The translations under genes were made by a program, and so were the position numbers. This document shows positions 1 through 6,507 of a DNA stretch of 6,818 nucleotides, in pieces (positions within the stretch are counted from its first letter, which is position 1; each line of letters opens with the position of its first letter). This DNA comes from Lentisphaeria bacterium (GTDB lineage Bacteria > Verrucomicrobiota > Lentisphaeria > Victivallales > JAUVCU01): positions 1 to 6,818 of the forward strand of contig JAUVCU010000083.1 of NCBI GenBank assembly GCA_030590715.1. Reading direction: 5' to 3'. The notes beneath the pieces are model-generated. The model did not search any database, was not told the origin of the DNA, and saw only the letters and a program-made list of their open reading frames with translations.

Positions 1-1043
1 CGATCTATAGTCTGATTCACTCCTTCCAGTATAAACTTTTCGCCATCGTAAGAATGGTCGATATCTTCAAGTCGCACCATTTCGACACCGCTCGGAGGAG
101 GAGTAGGAATCTTTATTGATCCAGAATAACTCAGTTGGTCTGGAACATCAATAACTTCCATTTTATCAAGAGTTTTAATCCAGCTTTGAACCTGGGCAGC
201 CTTAGTACTCTTTGAACGAAAACGGTTGATAGAACTTTGCAACTGCTCACGCTTCTTATTCTGATTTTCTTTTGCGGCAACTAAAGAAAGGTATCTGCTC
301 TCACGCTCACGCACATAATAATCATAATCTCCTGCGTAGCGATTAACCAATCCGGCATTTACCTCAATAGTCACATTTGTAAGAGAGTTCAATAAATATC
401 TGTCGTGGGAAATAAGCAGTAGTGTTCCCGGAAAGCTCTTTAAATACCGTTGCATCCATTCAATTGCAGGTATATCAAGATAGTTGGAAGGCTCGTCGAG
501 CAATAAAATATCGGGATCCAGAATCAAAGCCTGTGCAAGACTAGCTCTCATTTGCCAACCACCACTGAACGATTTTAACGGTCGGGCAAATTCATCGGTA
601 TGAAACCCAAGTCCGCTCAAAGCAGCTTCCGCTTTTGATCTCATTTCATAACCACCAAGGCTCTCAAATTCACTCTGATATCTACCAAGTTTTCTCAAAA
701 GCTGTTCGTCTGAATTCTCAGCAAGTTTTGCCTCTACATCTGCGATAAGATGGTGAAGTTTTCGCAGTTCCGGCATCGCATCAGCAGTGAAATCAATTAA
801 GTTTTCTGCACTTTCATCATCTTTAAGCTGTTGCTTTAGGTAACCCATTCTCATTGATTTAGGAAGCTTAATATCACCCTTGTCAGGTTCTGAAGTTCCA
901 ATAATCATATTAAAAATAGTACTTTTACCGGCTCCATTCGGACCAACAAGGCCTACGTGCTCGCCTTTGTTTATCCTGAAGGTCTCATTTTTAAGTATAT
1001 CTTTATCCGCAAAACTCTTCTTAATATTTATAAAATCTATCAT
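1..1043 (-). CDS. ABC-F family ATPase, YheS-like (partial, C-terminal part beyond the window edge)
   Basis: Cytosolic ABC-F protein, a non-transport ATPase class with two ABC domains that binds the ribosomal E site and acts on stalled or initiating ribosomes. The window encodes 347 codons. The first ABC domain is complete: Walker A GPNGAGKST (34-42), Q-loop Gln71, signature FSGGW (159-163), Walker B LLLDEP (180-185) and switch His213. Between residues 240 and 300 lies a charged helical linker containing RFRSKSTKAAQVQSWIK (274-290), the P-site tRNA interaction motif region typical of ABC-F proteins. The second ABC domain begins near residue 323 and is cut off. The N-terminus (MIDFINI) and linker resemble E. 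coli YheS more than EttA or Uup, as I recall those families. SNYLD (186-190) replaces the usual TNHLD. There is no convincing Shine-Dalgarno site before the ATG at 1043, but this start matches the usual ABC-F N-terminus. The ABC-F assignment is firm; the YheS subgroup is less so. Confidence 0.93.
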   Translation of the reverse strand, partial: MIDFINIKKSFADKDILKNETFRINKGEHVGLVGPNGAGKSTIFNMIIGTSEPDKGDIKLPKSMRMGYLKQQLKDDESAENLIDFTADAMPELRKLHHLIADVEAKLAENSDEQLLRKLGRYQSEFESLGGYEMRSKAEAALSGLGFHTDEFARPLKSFSGGWQMRASLAQALILDPDILLLDEPSNYLDIPAIEWMQRYLKSFPGTLLLISHDRYLLNSLTNVTIEVNAGLVNRYAGDYDYYVRERESRYLSLVAAKENQNKKREQLQSSINRFRSKSTKAAQVQSWIKTLDKMEVIDVPDQLSYSGSIKIPTPPPSGVEMVRLEDIDHSYDGEKFILEGVNQTID

Positions 1044-1240
1044 AGCTACATTCTGTTTAGTGAATTGTTTAATTTGCTGATAATATAGGGTGAAAATCGA
1101 AAACGAGAAATGAGTTTATAAAACTTAGTGTTAGCAAGAAAAAATAATGGTAAAAAAAAGGTAGCTTCAAGAAAAAAAACTAGGTTGAACATCTTCAAAC
1201 ATTACTTGACGAAAAGTACACAATTAAAACAGGGTAAATG
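1044..1240. other. Intergenic spacer between the EAL-HDOD gene and the ABC-F gene
   Basis: This AT-rich spacer of 197 bp separates two minus-strand genes, so they are probably separate transcription units. The part near 1140-1200 carries two 8-base A-tracts (T-tracts on the minus strand) beside short inverted repeats, annotated separately. The part near 1081-1090 reads TATATTAT on the minus strand and could be a -10 element for the ABC-F gene, but no good -35 lies 16-18 bases upstream. I see no small gene or RNA here. Confidence 0.5.
1152..1198 (-). terminator. Possible weak terminator region after the EAL-HDOD gene
   Basis: On the minus strand, TTGAA-GATG-TTCAA (1198-1185) forms a 5-bp stem followed after five bases by eight Ts (1179-1172). 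The same TTCAA can instead pair with a second TTGAA (1170-1166), which is followed by another run of eight Ts (1159-1152). The stems are short and AT-rich, so this is at best a weak or tandem intrinsic terminator about 40-90 bases after the stop codon. The T-tracts are certain; termination is inferred. Confidence 0.35.
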
Positions 1241-2452
1241 CTAAACAGTAGCGTATTCATTTGACCACTCAATAGCGTTCGCATAACAAGCTGGCAATTC
1301 ATTTTCATCAATTTCTAAATCGTGTATTAATTTATTGCACCGTTTCCAATCTCCGATTTCATAATAACTAGCCAGAGACAAATACTGATATAATTGCCCG
1401 TCTTCACTGGTCAAAGCATATTTAATTGCCTTAGACAAAGGAAGTTTCTTTAAAAGAGTTTCCATATCGGCATCAAGTATAGCATCAATTAAAGAAAATA
1501 GACCAAGCATAAAAAGTTCGTCATGATCAACATCGAATTTACTGATGCCGCCAAGCAATTCACAAAAACGTGCTCTTGTTATGGATGAAAAAATCAACTC
1601 GTGTGGTTTACCACTGCTGACTTCTGCCAGGGCAACCAGCGATATAAACCGCCGCGTCTCATTGATTCCCAAATATGCAATAGCATGTTTAATTGAGGTT
1701 ATTTTCTGTTCACGGCTGAATGTGGCCGAATTTATGTATCGCAAAAGCTTATAAGAAATACCAATATCAACATTAATATGGTGCTCAACCTTGGCTATAT
1801 CGTAATCGTCACTATTCACTTCATCAATAAGCTGCAGCATGCTTATACTTGAACTGTTAAGAGCCTTACCTCCAATAACCTCCGGCTTGCTGAAAAAATA
1901 TCCTTGAAAGTAGATAAACCCCATGTCTAAGGCTGCCTGAAACTCCTCGTAGGCCTCAACTTTTTCAGCCAGAAAACTGATATTTTTTCCCCGTAGCATA
2001 CCGATCAACTCTTTGATCTCGTCGAGAGGAGTCAACCTGAAATCCATTTTAATTATATGACACACATCGACCAGACAGTCGAGTGAGGGCTCGTATTCAA
2101 AATCATCCAGAGCAATTTTATATCCCTTTTCTGACATATTTTTGATAGCCTGGACAACTTCGGTAGTGGGTTTTACATCTTCAAGGATTTCCACAACGAT
2201 CCTATCCCTTGGGAAAAGTGTAGGAACCATATTAAGCAGAAGTTCCTCTGTGAAGTTAATGAAACACAGCTTATTATTTGATATTGTATCAATATCGAAA
2301 TTAAGGAAAGAAGTTGTTAAAACTTGTGATGTTGCCGCATTTCCATCTATATCAGGAAAAACATTTTCCGTTCCACCTCTAAACAGGAGTTCATAAGCGA
2401 AAAGCTCTTTATCCTTTCCGAATATAGGCTGCCGGGCAACATACGTGTTCAT
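1241..2452 (-). CDS. EAL-HDOD two-domain signalling protein (YuxH/CdgJ type)
   Basis: Soluble 403-residue protein with an N-terminal EAL domain (about 3-195) joined to an HDOD domain (about 200-390), the usual size and order for this family. EAL domains cut c-di-GMP, but in EAL-HDOD proteins they are often degenerate and act as regulators, for example of motility. Positions matching the metal and catalytic set are present: Glu21 (ELL instead of EAL), Asn66, Glu88, Asp116-Asp117, Lys135, Glu163 and Gln183. However, the loop after the DD pair reads DDFEYEPSL rather than the active-enzyme DDFGTGYSSL, so activity is doubtful. The HDOD core shows YKLLRYINSATFS (234-246), then HAIAYLG (256-262). 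A good ribosome site GAGGA lies six bases before the ATG. The PilZ gene nearby supports a c-di-GMP role. A strong inverted repeat sits over its probable promoter. The domain call is firm; catalysis is open. Confidence 0.93.
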   Translation of the reverse strand: MNTYVARQPIFGKDKELFAYELLFRGGTENVFPDIDGNAATSQVLTTSFLNFDIDTISNNKLCFINFTEELLLNMVPTLFPRDRIVVEILEDVKPTTEVVQAIKNMSEKGYKIALDDFEYEPSLDCLVDVCHIIKMDFRLTPLDEIKELIGMLRGKNISFLAEKVEAYEEFQAALDMGFIYFQGYFFSKPEVIGGKALNSSSISMLQLIDEVNSDDYDIAKVEHHINVDIGISYKLLRYINSATFSREQKITSIKHAIAYLGINETRRFISLVALAEVSSGKPHELIFSSITRARFCELLGGISKFDVDHDELFMLGLFSLIDAILDADMETLLKKLPLSKAIKYALTSEDGQLYQYLSLASYYEIGDWKRCNKLIHDLEIDENELPACYANAIEWSNEYATV

Positions 2453-2458
2453 TAAATA

Positions 2459-2463
2459 TCCTC
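2459..2463 (-). promoter_or_regulatory. Ribosome binding site of the EAL-HDOD gene
   Basis: The minus strand reads GAGGA six bases before the ATG at 2452. This near-consensus Shine-Dalgarno site supports that start, and the encoded MNTYVARQPIF N-terminus matches the family's usual beginning. Confidence 0.8.
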
Positions 2464-2477
2464 GATTTATATGGATA

Positions 2478-2492
2478 CAGGTATAAAACCTG
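2478..2492 (-). repeat. Small hairpin CAGGT/ACCTG in the EAL-HDOD leader
   Basis: Perfect 5-bp inverted repeat with a 5-base loop (CAGGT, ATAAA, ACCTG on the plus strand). It overlaps the outer two bases of the large 16-bp inverted repeat and lies about 15 bases upstream of the ribosome binding site. If the promoter is where I place it, this hairpin would form at the very 5' end of the mRNA, where it could affect stability. Function is inferred only. Confidence 0.4.
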
Positions 2493-2531
2493 GTTTAATT
2501 ATAAACAGACTGCACGTTTATAATTAAACCA
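2491..2531. promoter_or_regulatory. 16-bp perfect inverted repeat over the likely EAL-HDOD promoter
   Basis: The arms at 2491-2506 and 2516-2531 are perfect reverse complements (16 bp each), separated by nine bases, AGACTGCAC. Each arm contains ATAAAC/GTTTATAATT, so a consensus -10 hexamer TATAAT lies on the minus strand at 2498-2503, correctly placed to drive the EAL-HDOD gene whose ATG is at 2452. No good -35 exists at 16-18 bases. Two readings are possible: an operator for a dimeric regulator that would cover the core promoter, or an AT-rich hairpin ending argJ transcription. On the minus strand only a short T-run (GGTTTTAT) follows it. The repeat is directly visible; its role is inferred. 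Confidence 0.6.
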
Positions 2532-2542
2532 AAATGCATTAT

Positions 2543-2562
2543 TAAAGTCAATGAAGACTTTA
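2543..2562. repeat. 7-bp inverted repeat in the argJ to EAL-HDOD spacer
   Basis: TAAAGTC (2543-2549) and GACTTTA (2556-2562) are perfect reverse complements with a 6-base loop. No T-tract follows on either strand, so it is not a standard terminator. It is one of four inverted repeats in this 172-bp spacer. Confidence 0.45.
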
Positions 2563-2586
2563 TGCCTTACGTGAATAAAGCGAAAA

Positions 2587-2604
2587 TAAGGTGTTAAAAC
2601 CTTA
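2587..2604 (-). terminator. Possible weak terminator of argJ
   Basis: On the minus strand TAAGGT and ACCTTA form a 6-bp stem around a 6-base loop, followed directly by TTTTCGCTTTATT. It begins 20 bases past the argJ stop codon, where a terminator is expected. The stem is short and the T-run is interrupted, so efficiency is uncertain. The larger repeat at 2491-2531 could be a back-up. Confidence 0.4.
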
Positions 2605-2624
2605 CAAATTTAAAGCTGAAGATA

Positions 2625-3797
2625 CTACGAAGAATAATATGCTGCATTTTCTTTGATATAACCTTCAGTAAAGTCGCAGCCATACGCAGTTCTAGATGCG
2701 GTTCCAACATTTAAATCAACAGTAATCTCAACATAGTCACCACTTAATAATTCACGAACTTCTTCTTCTACGAAATCAGTTCGCTCCATATCGGCATAAA
2801 CAGTTCTACCATTGATATCTATCTTAATTTTTTCTGTGTCCACAGTACAGTCAAAACACTTTCCAACAGCCATTAAAACACGCCCAATATTAGGATCTGC
2901 ACCGTAAGCCATTGTTTTGATTAAAGGAGAATTAATCAAAGATTTTGAAATAGTACGAGCCTCTTTGTCATTAAGAGCATTAAGAACGTTTGCGACAAGA
3001 AGTTTCGAAGCCCCCTCCCCGTCTGCAGCGAGCATCTTCGACATCTCGATGCTAAGAAATTCAAGAGTTTCGTAGAACTCTGTTTCATCAACTTCTCCGG
3101 CAAGACCATTAGCCATAGCAATACAAGTATCCGATGTGCTCGTATCGGCATCGACAGAAAGCATATTGAATGACACATCAACAGATTTCCTTAGCATTTC
3201 ATCAAGCTTATCGGCATTGATTTTCGCATCGGTAAAGATATAAACAAGCATAGTCGCCATATTGGGCTCGATCATCCCGGAACCTTTAGCACAGATTGTA
3301 AGAGTAGCATCTCCAACTTTTGCAGAGATAGCTTTAGGATATGTATCAGTAGTCATTATCCCCTTAACAGCTTCGATAGGATCACCCTGTAGTTGATCCG
3401 CAATACCAACAATACCACTTTCTACAAGCACAATAGGAAGCTGTTGAGCAATAACACCTGTCGAACTCATCAGAACTTCTTCAACAGGAAGGCCGAATTC
3501 TTTTGCGACAGCCGCTCCCATTTTCTTAGCGTTATCAATACCTTCCTGCCCTGTTCCCACGTTGCTTATTTTACTGTTTACAACAATCGCACTCAGTTTC
3601 TTATTTTTAATAATCTCACGTCCAACGATGATTGGTGCGCCGGGAAATTGATTCAAAGTAAAAACTCCAGCTGCGGCTGCAGGAACTGAAGAATGAAATA
3701 CAGCAAGATCTCTCTCTTCTTTATTTGGCTTCAGACCACAATTGACACTTAAACACGTGTAACCTTCCGGTAGAACCGCTTTTTCTAGTAATTCCAT
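2625..3797 (-). CDS. argJ: ArgJ: glutamate N-acetyltransferase / N-acetylornithine acetyltransferase
   Basis: Cytosolic ornithine acetyltransferase of arginine biosynthesis, which moves the acetyl group from N-acetylornithine to glutamate; bifunctional forms also use acetyl-CoA. The precursor of 390 residues has the family's usual length and is expected to cleave itself before Thr182 in the motif ending IEPNMATML (176-184), giving alpha and beta chains, with Thr182 as the nucleophile. Thr113-Gly114 in STGVI would form the oxyanion hole. Other matches are DTYPK (151-155), DADTSTSDT (216-224), DGEGASK (259-265), DPNIGRVLMAVG (301-312) and GCDFT (373-377). Departures from consensus are NSKISN (74-79) for the usual NSGNAN and KENAAYYSS for the usual KINAEYRT-like tail. 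GAGAG precedes the ATG by about eight bases. No other arginine gene is next to it. The function call is strong; whether it is mono- or bifunctional cannot be told. Confidence 0.95.
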   Translation of the reverse strand: MELLEKAVLPEGYTCLSVNCGLKPNKEERDLAVFHSSVPAAAAGVFTLNQFPGAPIIVGREIIKNKKLSAIVVNSKISNVGTGQEGIDNAKKMGAAVAKEFGLPVEEVLMSSTGVIAQQLPIVLVESGIVGIADQLQGDPIEAVKGIMTTDTYPKAISAKVGDATLTICAKGSGMIEPNMATMLVYIFTDAKINADKLDEMLRKSVDVSFNMLSVDADTSTSDTCIAMANGLAGEVDETEFYETLEFLSIEMSKMLAADGEGASKLLVANVLNALNDKEARTISKSLINSPLIKTMAYGADPNIGRVLMAVGKCFDCTVDTEKIKIDINGRTVYADMERTDFVEEEVRELLSGDYVEITVDLNVGTASRTAYGCDFTEGYIKENAAYYSS

Positions 3798-3901
3798 TAT
3801 ATGACTCTCTTAATTTGTAGTTTTAAATCATCTGTGAAATATAAACGTTTATGGAAATAAATACAGGAATAGAAAATATATGATTAGAGCTTAGTAACAG
3901 T

Positions 3902-3930
3902 TTTTTTGTTTGTCACTTATATGGTAGAAT
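3902..3930 (+). promoter_or_regulatory. Probable promoter of the PilZ gene
   Basis: TAGAAT at 3925-3930 is a good -10 (five of six). The -35 lies in the T-rich stretch around 3902-3907, a weak match at 17-base spacing. Transcription would start near 3937, leaving a leader of about 30 bases that contains the ribosome binding site. Confidence 0.4.
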
Positions 3931-3951
3931 TTAAGTATCAGTAAATTTTTT

Positions 3952-3958
3952 GAGGAAA
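3952..3958 (+). promoter_or_regulatory. Ribosome binding site of the PilZ gene
   Basis: GAGGAAA with a strong GAGGA core, nine bases before the ATG at 3966. It supports this start codon. Confidence 0.75.
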
Positions 3959-3965
3959 ATCTCTG

Positions 3966-4589
3966 ATGGAACTCGGAACGCGCCTACAGCTGGAGTTTAA
4001 TGATCCAAATGCTACGAGAGGAGTTAGCTCACTTATTGGAGAAAAAGAAGGTGAGTTTGTTATCATTGAGCTACCGAAAGAATATGACTCCTTCAACAAG
4101 CCCGATTACCTTGAATCAGGTAATTCTTTGATCATAAGGTACATAAGTGCCGATGGTGTAATATACGGTGTGAAATCTTATATTCTGAGGACAATTTACA
4201 CACCTGTAAAATTGATGATCGTTGATTGCCCGAAGGTCCTCGAAAACTATAACCTCAGGAAAGACAAACGTTCAACGTGCCTATTTTATTCAGAAATTGA
4301 AATCAACAACACTGTAATTAATGGATATATCCTGAATATAAGCAAGACTGGATGCAGCCTGAGTATTGCAACCGATAAGCTGAACAAAGCTACCCTTCAA
4401 AAAGACACTAAAGTAAACTTGTCAATTAATATACCAGGAATGGGCGAAAAGCTTGGGGTCAGTGCTGAGGTTAAAAATGTGACTGAGCAACAGGACAAAT
4501 CTATTTACGGGCTGTTATTTACGGAAGTTAACGAGAAAATTCAGGCTATGCTCACCGAAGTTGTCAAGAAGCTCCACAATGCAATCTAA
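3966..4589 (+). CDS. YcgR-like PilZ domain protein, probable c-di-GMP receptor
   Basis: Soluble 207-residue protein with the two-part layout of YcgR-type receptors: an N-terminal beta-barrel-like domain (about 1-92, opening with LGTRLQLEF and carrying SSLIGEKEGEFVIIELP at 21-37) and a C-terminal PilZ domain (about 95-205). The PilZ domain has both c-di-GMP contact motifs: RxxxR as RKDKR (98-102) and N-x-S-x-x-G as NISKTG (124-129). Such proteins commonly bind c-di-GMP and slow flagellar rotation or alter surface behaviour, but no flagellar gene is in view, so the output is unknown. The gene is divergent from argJ and convergent with typA, and is apparently monocistronic. I see no signal peptide or membrane segment. 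Binding capacity is well supported; the physiological role is inferred. Confidence 0.9.
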   Translation: MELGTRLQLEFNDPNATRGVSSLIGEKEGEFVIIELPKEYDSFNKPDYLESGNSLIIRYISADGVIYGVKSYILRTIYTPVKLMIVDCPKVLENYNLRKDKRSTCLFYSEIEINNTVINGYILNISKTGCSLSIATDKLNKATLQKDTKVNLSINIPGMGEKLGVSAEVKNVTEQQDKSIYGLLFTEVNEKIQAMLTEVVKKLHNAI

Positions 4590-4614
4590 ACTGATTAATA
4601 CTTTTCAATTGAAT

Positions 4615-4648
4615 AAAAAAAAAGAGCGGCAGTAAGCACTGCCGCTCT
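4615..4648 (-). terminator. Intrinsic terminator of typA, between convergent genes
   Basis: A perfect 11-bp, GC-rich stem (AGAGCGGCAGT at 4623-4633, ACTGCCGCTCT at 4638-4648) has a 4-base loop AAGC. On the minus strand the stem is followed by nine Ts, starting 18 bases after the typA stop: a classic Rho-independent terminator. In the plus direction no T-tract follows, so it would stop PilZ transcripts less efficiently. Confidence 0.92.
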
Positions 4649-4666
4649 CATAACTAGAAACTAAGA

Positions 4667-6472
4667 CTAAGCGTCTACTTTGTTTCTATTACGTTTACGC
4701 TCAAGCTCTGTAAGATACTTTTTACGCATACGGATATTCAATGGAGTAAGCTCTACGTACTCATCATCCGCAATATACTCAAGAGCCTCTTCAAGACTTT
4801 TCTTTTGAGCAGGCGCAATTTTCATTGCCTTATCTGTCCCTGAAGAACGGACATTTGTCAGCTGCTTAGACTTCTGAAGGTTAACCGAAAGATCACCCTC
4901 TTTACAGTGCTCAGCAACAATCATACCTTCATAACACATCTCATTTGGCGCAACAAAAAATATTCCGCGCTGCTGAAGTGCGTCTATTGAGAATGCAATA
5001 GAGTTACCTTGTGACATACTGACAAGAACACCATTTTGACGATGTGGAATTTCTCCTTTAAAAGGAGCATATTTTTCAAAGATATGAGCAACGATACCTT
5101 CACCAGCAGTAGCTGTCATAACTTTACTACGTAGACCGATGATACCACGAGTCGGAATATGGAAAACAATTGTCTGGCGGTTTCCACGAGGTTCCATGCT
5201 AACCATTTCCCCTTTACGCATTCCAACAAGCTCGATAACTTTACCTGCTGATGTATCAGGAACGTCGACAGTAAGCTCTTCGATAGGCTCACATAGAGTT
5301 CCTTCAATTTCTTTATAAATAACGGTTGGTCGAGTAACTGTCATCTCAAAACCTTCACGTCTCATTGTTTCCATAAGAATTGACAGGTGAAGAACACCAC
5401 GTCCGCTAACTTTGAATGAATCACCATTGTTCTCTTCAACACGAAGAGCTACATCTTTCTCAGTTTCCTTAAGAAGACGCTCACGAAGGTGACGGCTACT
5501 GATCAGCGTTCCTTCTTGACCATATAGAGGTGAAGTATTAACCATGAAATTCATAGAGATCGTTGGCTCATCAATACTGATGTTTGGAAGTTGCTCCGGA
5601 TGCTCGAAGTCAGCAACTGTATCACTGATGTCAATATCAGGAATTCCCACAACGGCACAAATATCTCCACAACGAACAAGCTTTGTTTCTTTCTGCTCAA
5701 GTCCTTCAAAAGTCATAAGCTGCTTGATCTGTGCACGGTGTAGTGTTCCACAACGTTTGATAATTGTGATCGGCTTAGAGATGTCAAGTTCACCACGGTA
5801 TACACGACCAACACCGATACGTCCAACATAGTCTGAGTAGTCAAGAGAAGTGATCTGCATTTGAACAGGACCTTCGTGAACTTCAGGTGTTGGGATATGC
5901 TCGATAACTGCATCCAATAGTGGAAGCATGTTTTCACGTGGATCTTCAAGTTCTTTGGCAGCCCAACCATTTTTACTACTTGCATAGATCATTGGGAAGT
6001 CACATTGCTCATCAGTTGCATCAAGGTCCATGAAAAGTTCAAGGATTTTATCGTGAACTTCTTCAGGACGTGCATCTGGCTTGTCAATCTTGTTCATTAC
6101 AACGATTGGCTTTAGATTTAGTTCAAGAGCCTTGTGTAGTACAAAGCGAGTCTGAGGCATTGGACCTTCTGCAGCATCTACAAGTAGAAGAACTCCATCA
6201 GCAAGGTTCAATACACGCTCAACCTGTCCACCGAAGTCACTGTGACCAGGAGTATCAATAATGTTGATTTTTGTACCTTTATATTCAACACTGATATTCT
6301 TCGAAAGGATTGTGATTCCACGCTCACGCTCAAGGTCATTACTGTCTAGTACACAGTCTGTAACTTCTTCGTTTGATCGGAACATATTTACTTGTTTTAG
6401 GATCTCATCAACGGTAGTTGTTTTACCGTGGTCAACGTGAGCAATAATTGCAATATTTCTAATTTCTTTCAT
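4667..6472 (-). CDS. typA: TypA/BipA ribosome-binding translational GTPase
   Basis: Cytosolic GTPase of the elongation factor family that binds the 70S ribosome and helps 50S subunit maturation and growth under cold and other stress. At 601 residues it is close to E. coli BipA (about 607). G motifs are intact: G1 AHVDHGKT (11-18), G2 RERGITI (49-55), G3 DTPGH (73-77, with catalytic His77) and G4 NKID (127-130). Then come EF-Tu-like domain II (about 203-300), two EF-G-like domains and the BipA-specific C-terminal domain, ending in a basic tail RMRKKYLTELERKRNRNK. The ATG at 6472 gives the canonical MKEIRNIAIIAHVDHGK start. The ribosome site is weak (GAAGAAG about 12 bases upstream). It lies downstream of an rRNA operon on the same strand but beyond that operon's terminator, so a separate promoter is likely. 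The call is secure. Confidence 0.98.
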   Translation of the reverse strand: MKEIRNIAIIAHVDHGKTTTVDEILKQVNMFRSNEEVTDCVLDSNDLERERGITILSKNISVEYKGTKINIIDTPGHSDFGGQVERVLNLADGVLLLVDAAEGPMPQTRFVLHKALELNLKPIVVMNKIDKPDARPEEVHDKILELFMDLDATDEQCDFPMIYASSKNGWAAKELEDPRENMLPLLDAVIEHIPTPEVHEGPVQMQITSLDYSDYVGRIGVGRVYRGELDISKPITIIKRCGTLHRAQIKQLMTFEGLEQKETKLVRCGDICAVVGIPDIDISDTVADFEHPEQLPNISIDEPTISMNFMVNTSPLYGQEGTLISSRHLRERLLKETEKDVALRVEENNGDSFKVSGRGVLHLSILMETMRREGFEMTVTRPTVIYKEIEGTLCEPIEELTVDVPDTSAGKVIELVGMRKGEMVSMEPRGNRQTIVFHIPTRGIIGLRSKVMTATAGEGIVAHIFEKYAPFKGEIPHRQNGVLVSMSQGNSIAFSIDALQQRGIFFVAPNEMCYEGMIVAEHCKEGDLSVNLQKSKQLTNVRSSGTDKAMKIAPAQKKSLEEALEYIADDEYVELTPLNIRMRKKYLTELERKRNRNKVDA

Positions 6473-6507
6473 ACTTATCTGGCTTCTTCTTTTATTAATT
6501 TTGTATT

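Larger units (their letters stand above)
3798..3965. promoter_or_regulatory. Divergent promoter region between argJ and the PilZ gene
   Basis: This 168-bp AT-rich region must hold promoters for both directions. For argJ, minus-strand TATATT at 3843-3838 is a possible -10 element but lacks a good -35. It overlaps a perfect 12-bp palindrome ATAAACGTTTAT at 3841-3852, which has the same half-site (ATAAAC/GTTTAT) as the repeat over the EAL-HDOD promoter. I see no clear ArgR box. For the PilZ gene a plus-strand promoter is annotated separately. Confidence 0.45.

Noticed and set aside
880..1080. Plus-strand open frame of 66 codons opposite the ABC-F gene
   Set aside because: It lies antisense to the conserved Walker A region, has no ribosome site or recognisable domain, and is a shadow of the ABC-F reading frame.
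2491..2531. Terminal inverted repeat of an insertion sequence or a phage attachment site
   Set aside because: No transposase or integrase is in view, there is no target duplication, and the two arms are adjacent rather than flanking cargo.
2936..3181. Minus-strand alternative frame of 81 codons inside argJ
   Set aside because: It is fully contained in argJ in another frame, with no ribosome site and low-information composition.
3393..3689. Plus-strand open frame of 98 codons opposite argJ
   Set aside because: It is antisense to conserved argJ motifs and has no recognisable domain.
3798..3965. ArgR operator (arg box) upstream of argJ
   Set aside because: No pair of TGAAT/ATTCA-type half-sites is visible; the palindrome present has a different sequence.
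3930..3965. c-di-GMP riboswitch before the PilZ gene
   Set aside because: The expected leader is only about 30 bases, far too short for a GEMM-type riboswitch fold.
5544..5831. Plus-strand open frame of 95 codons inside typA
   Set aside because: It is antisense to a highly conserved part of typA; the open frame is a by-product of typA codon use.
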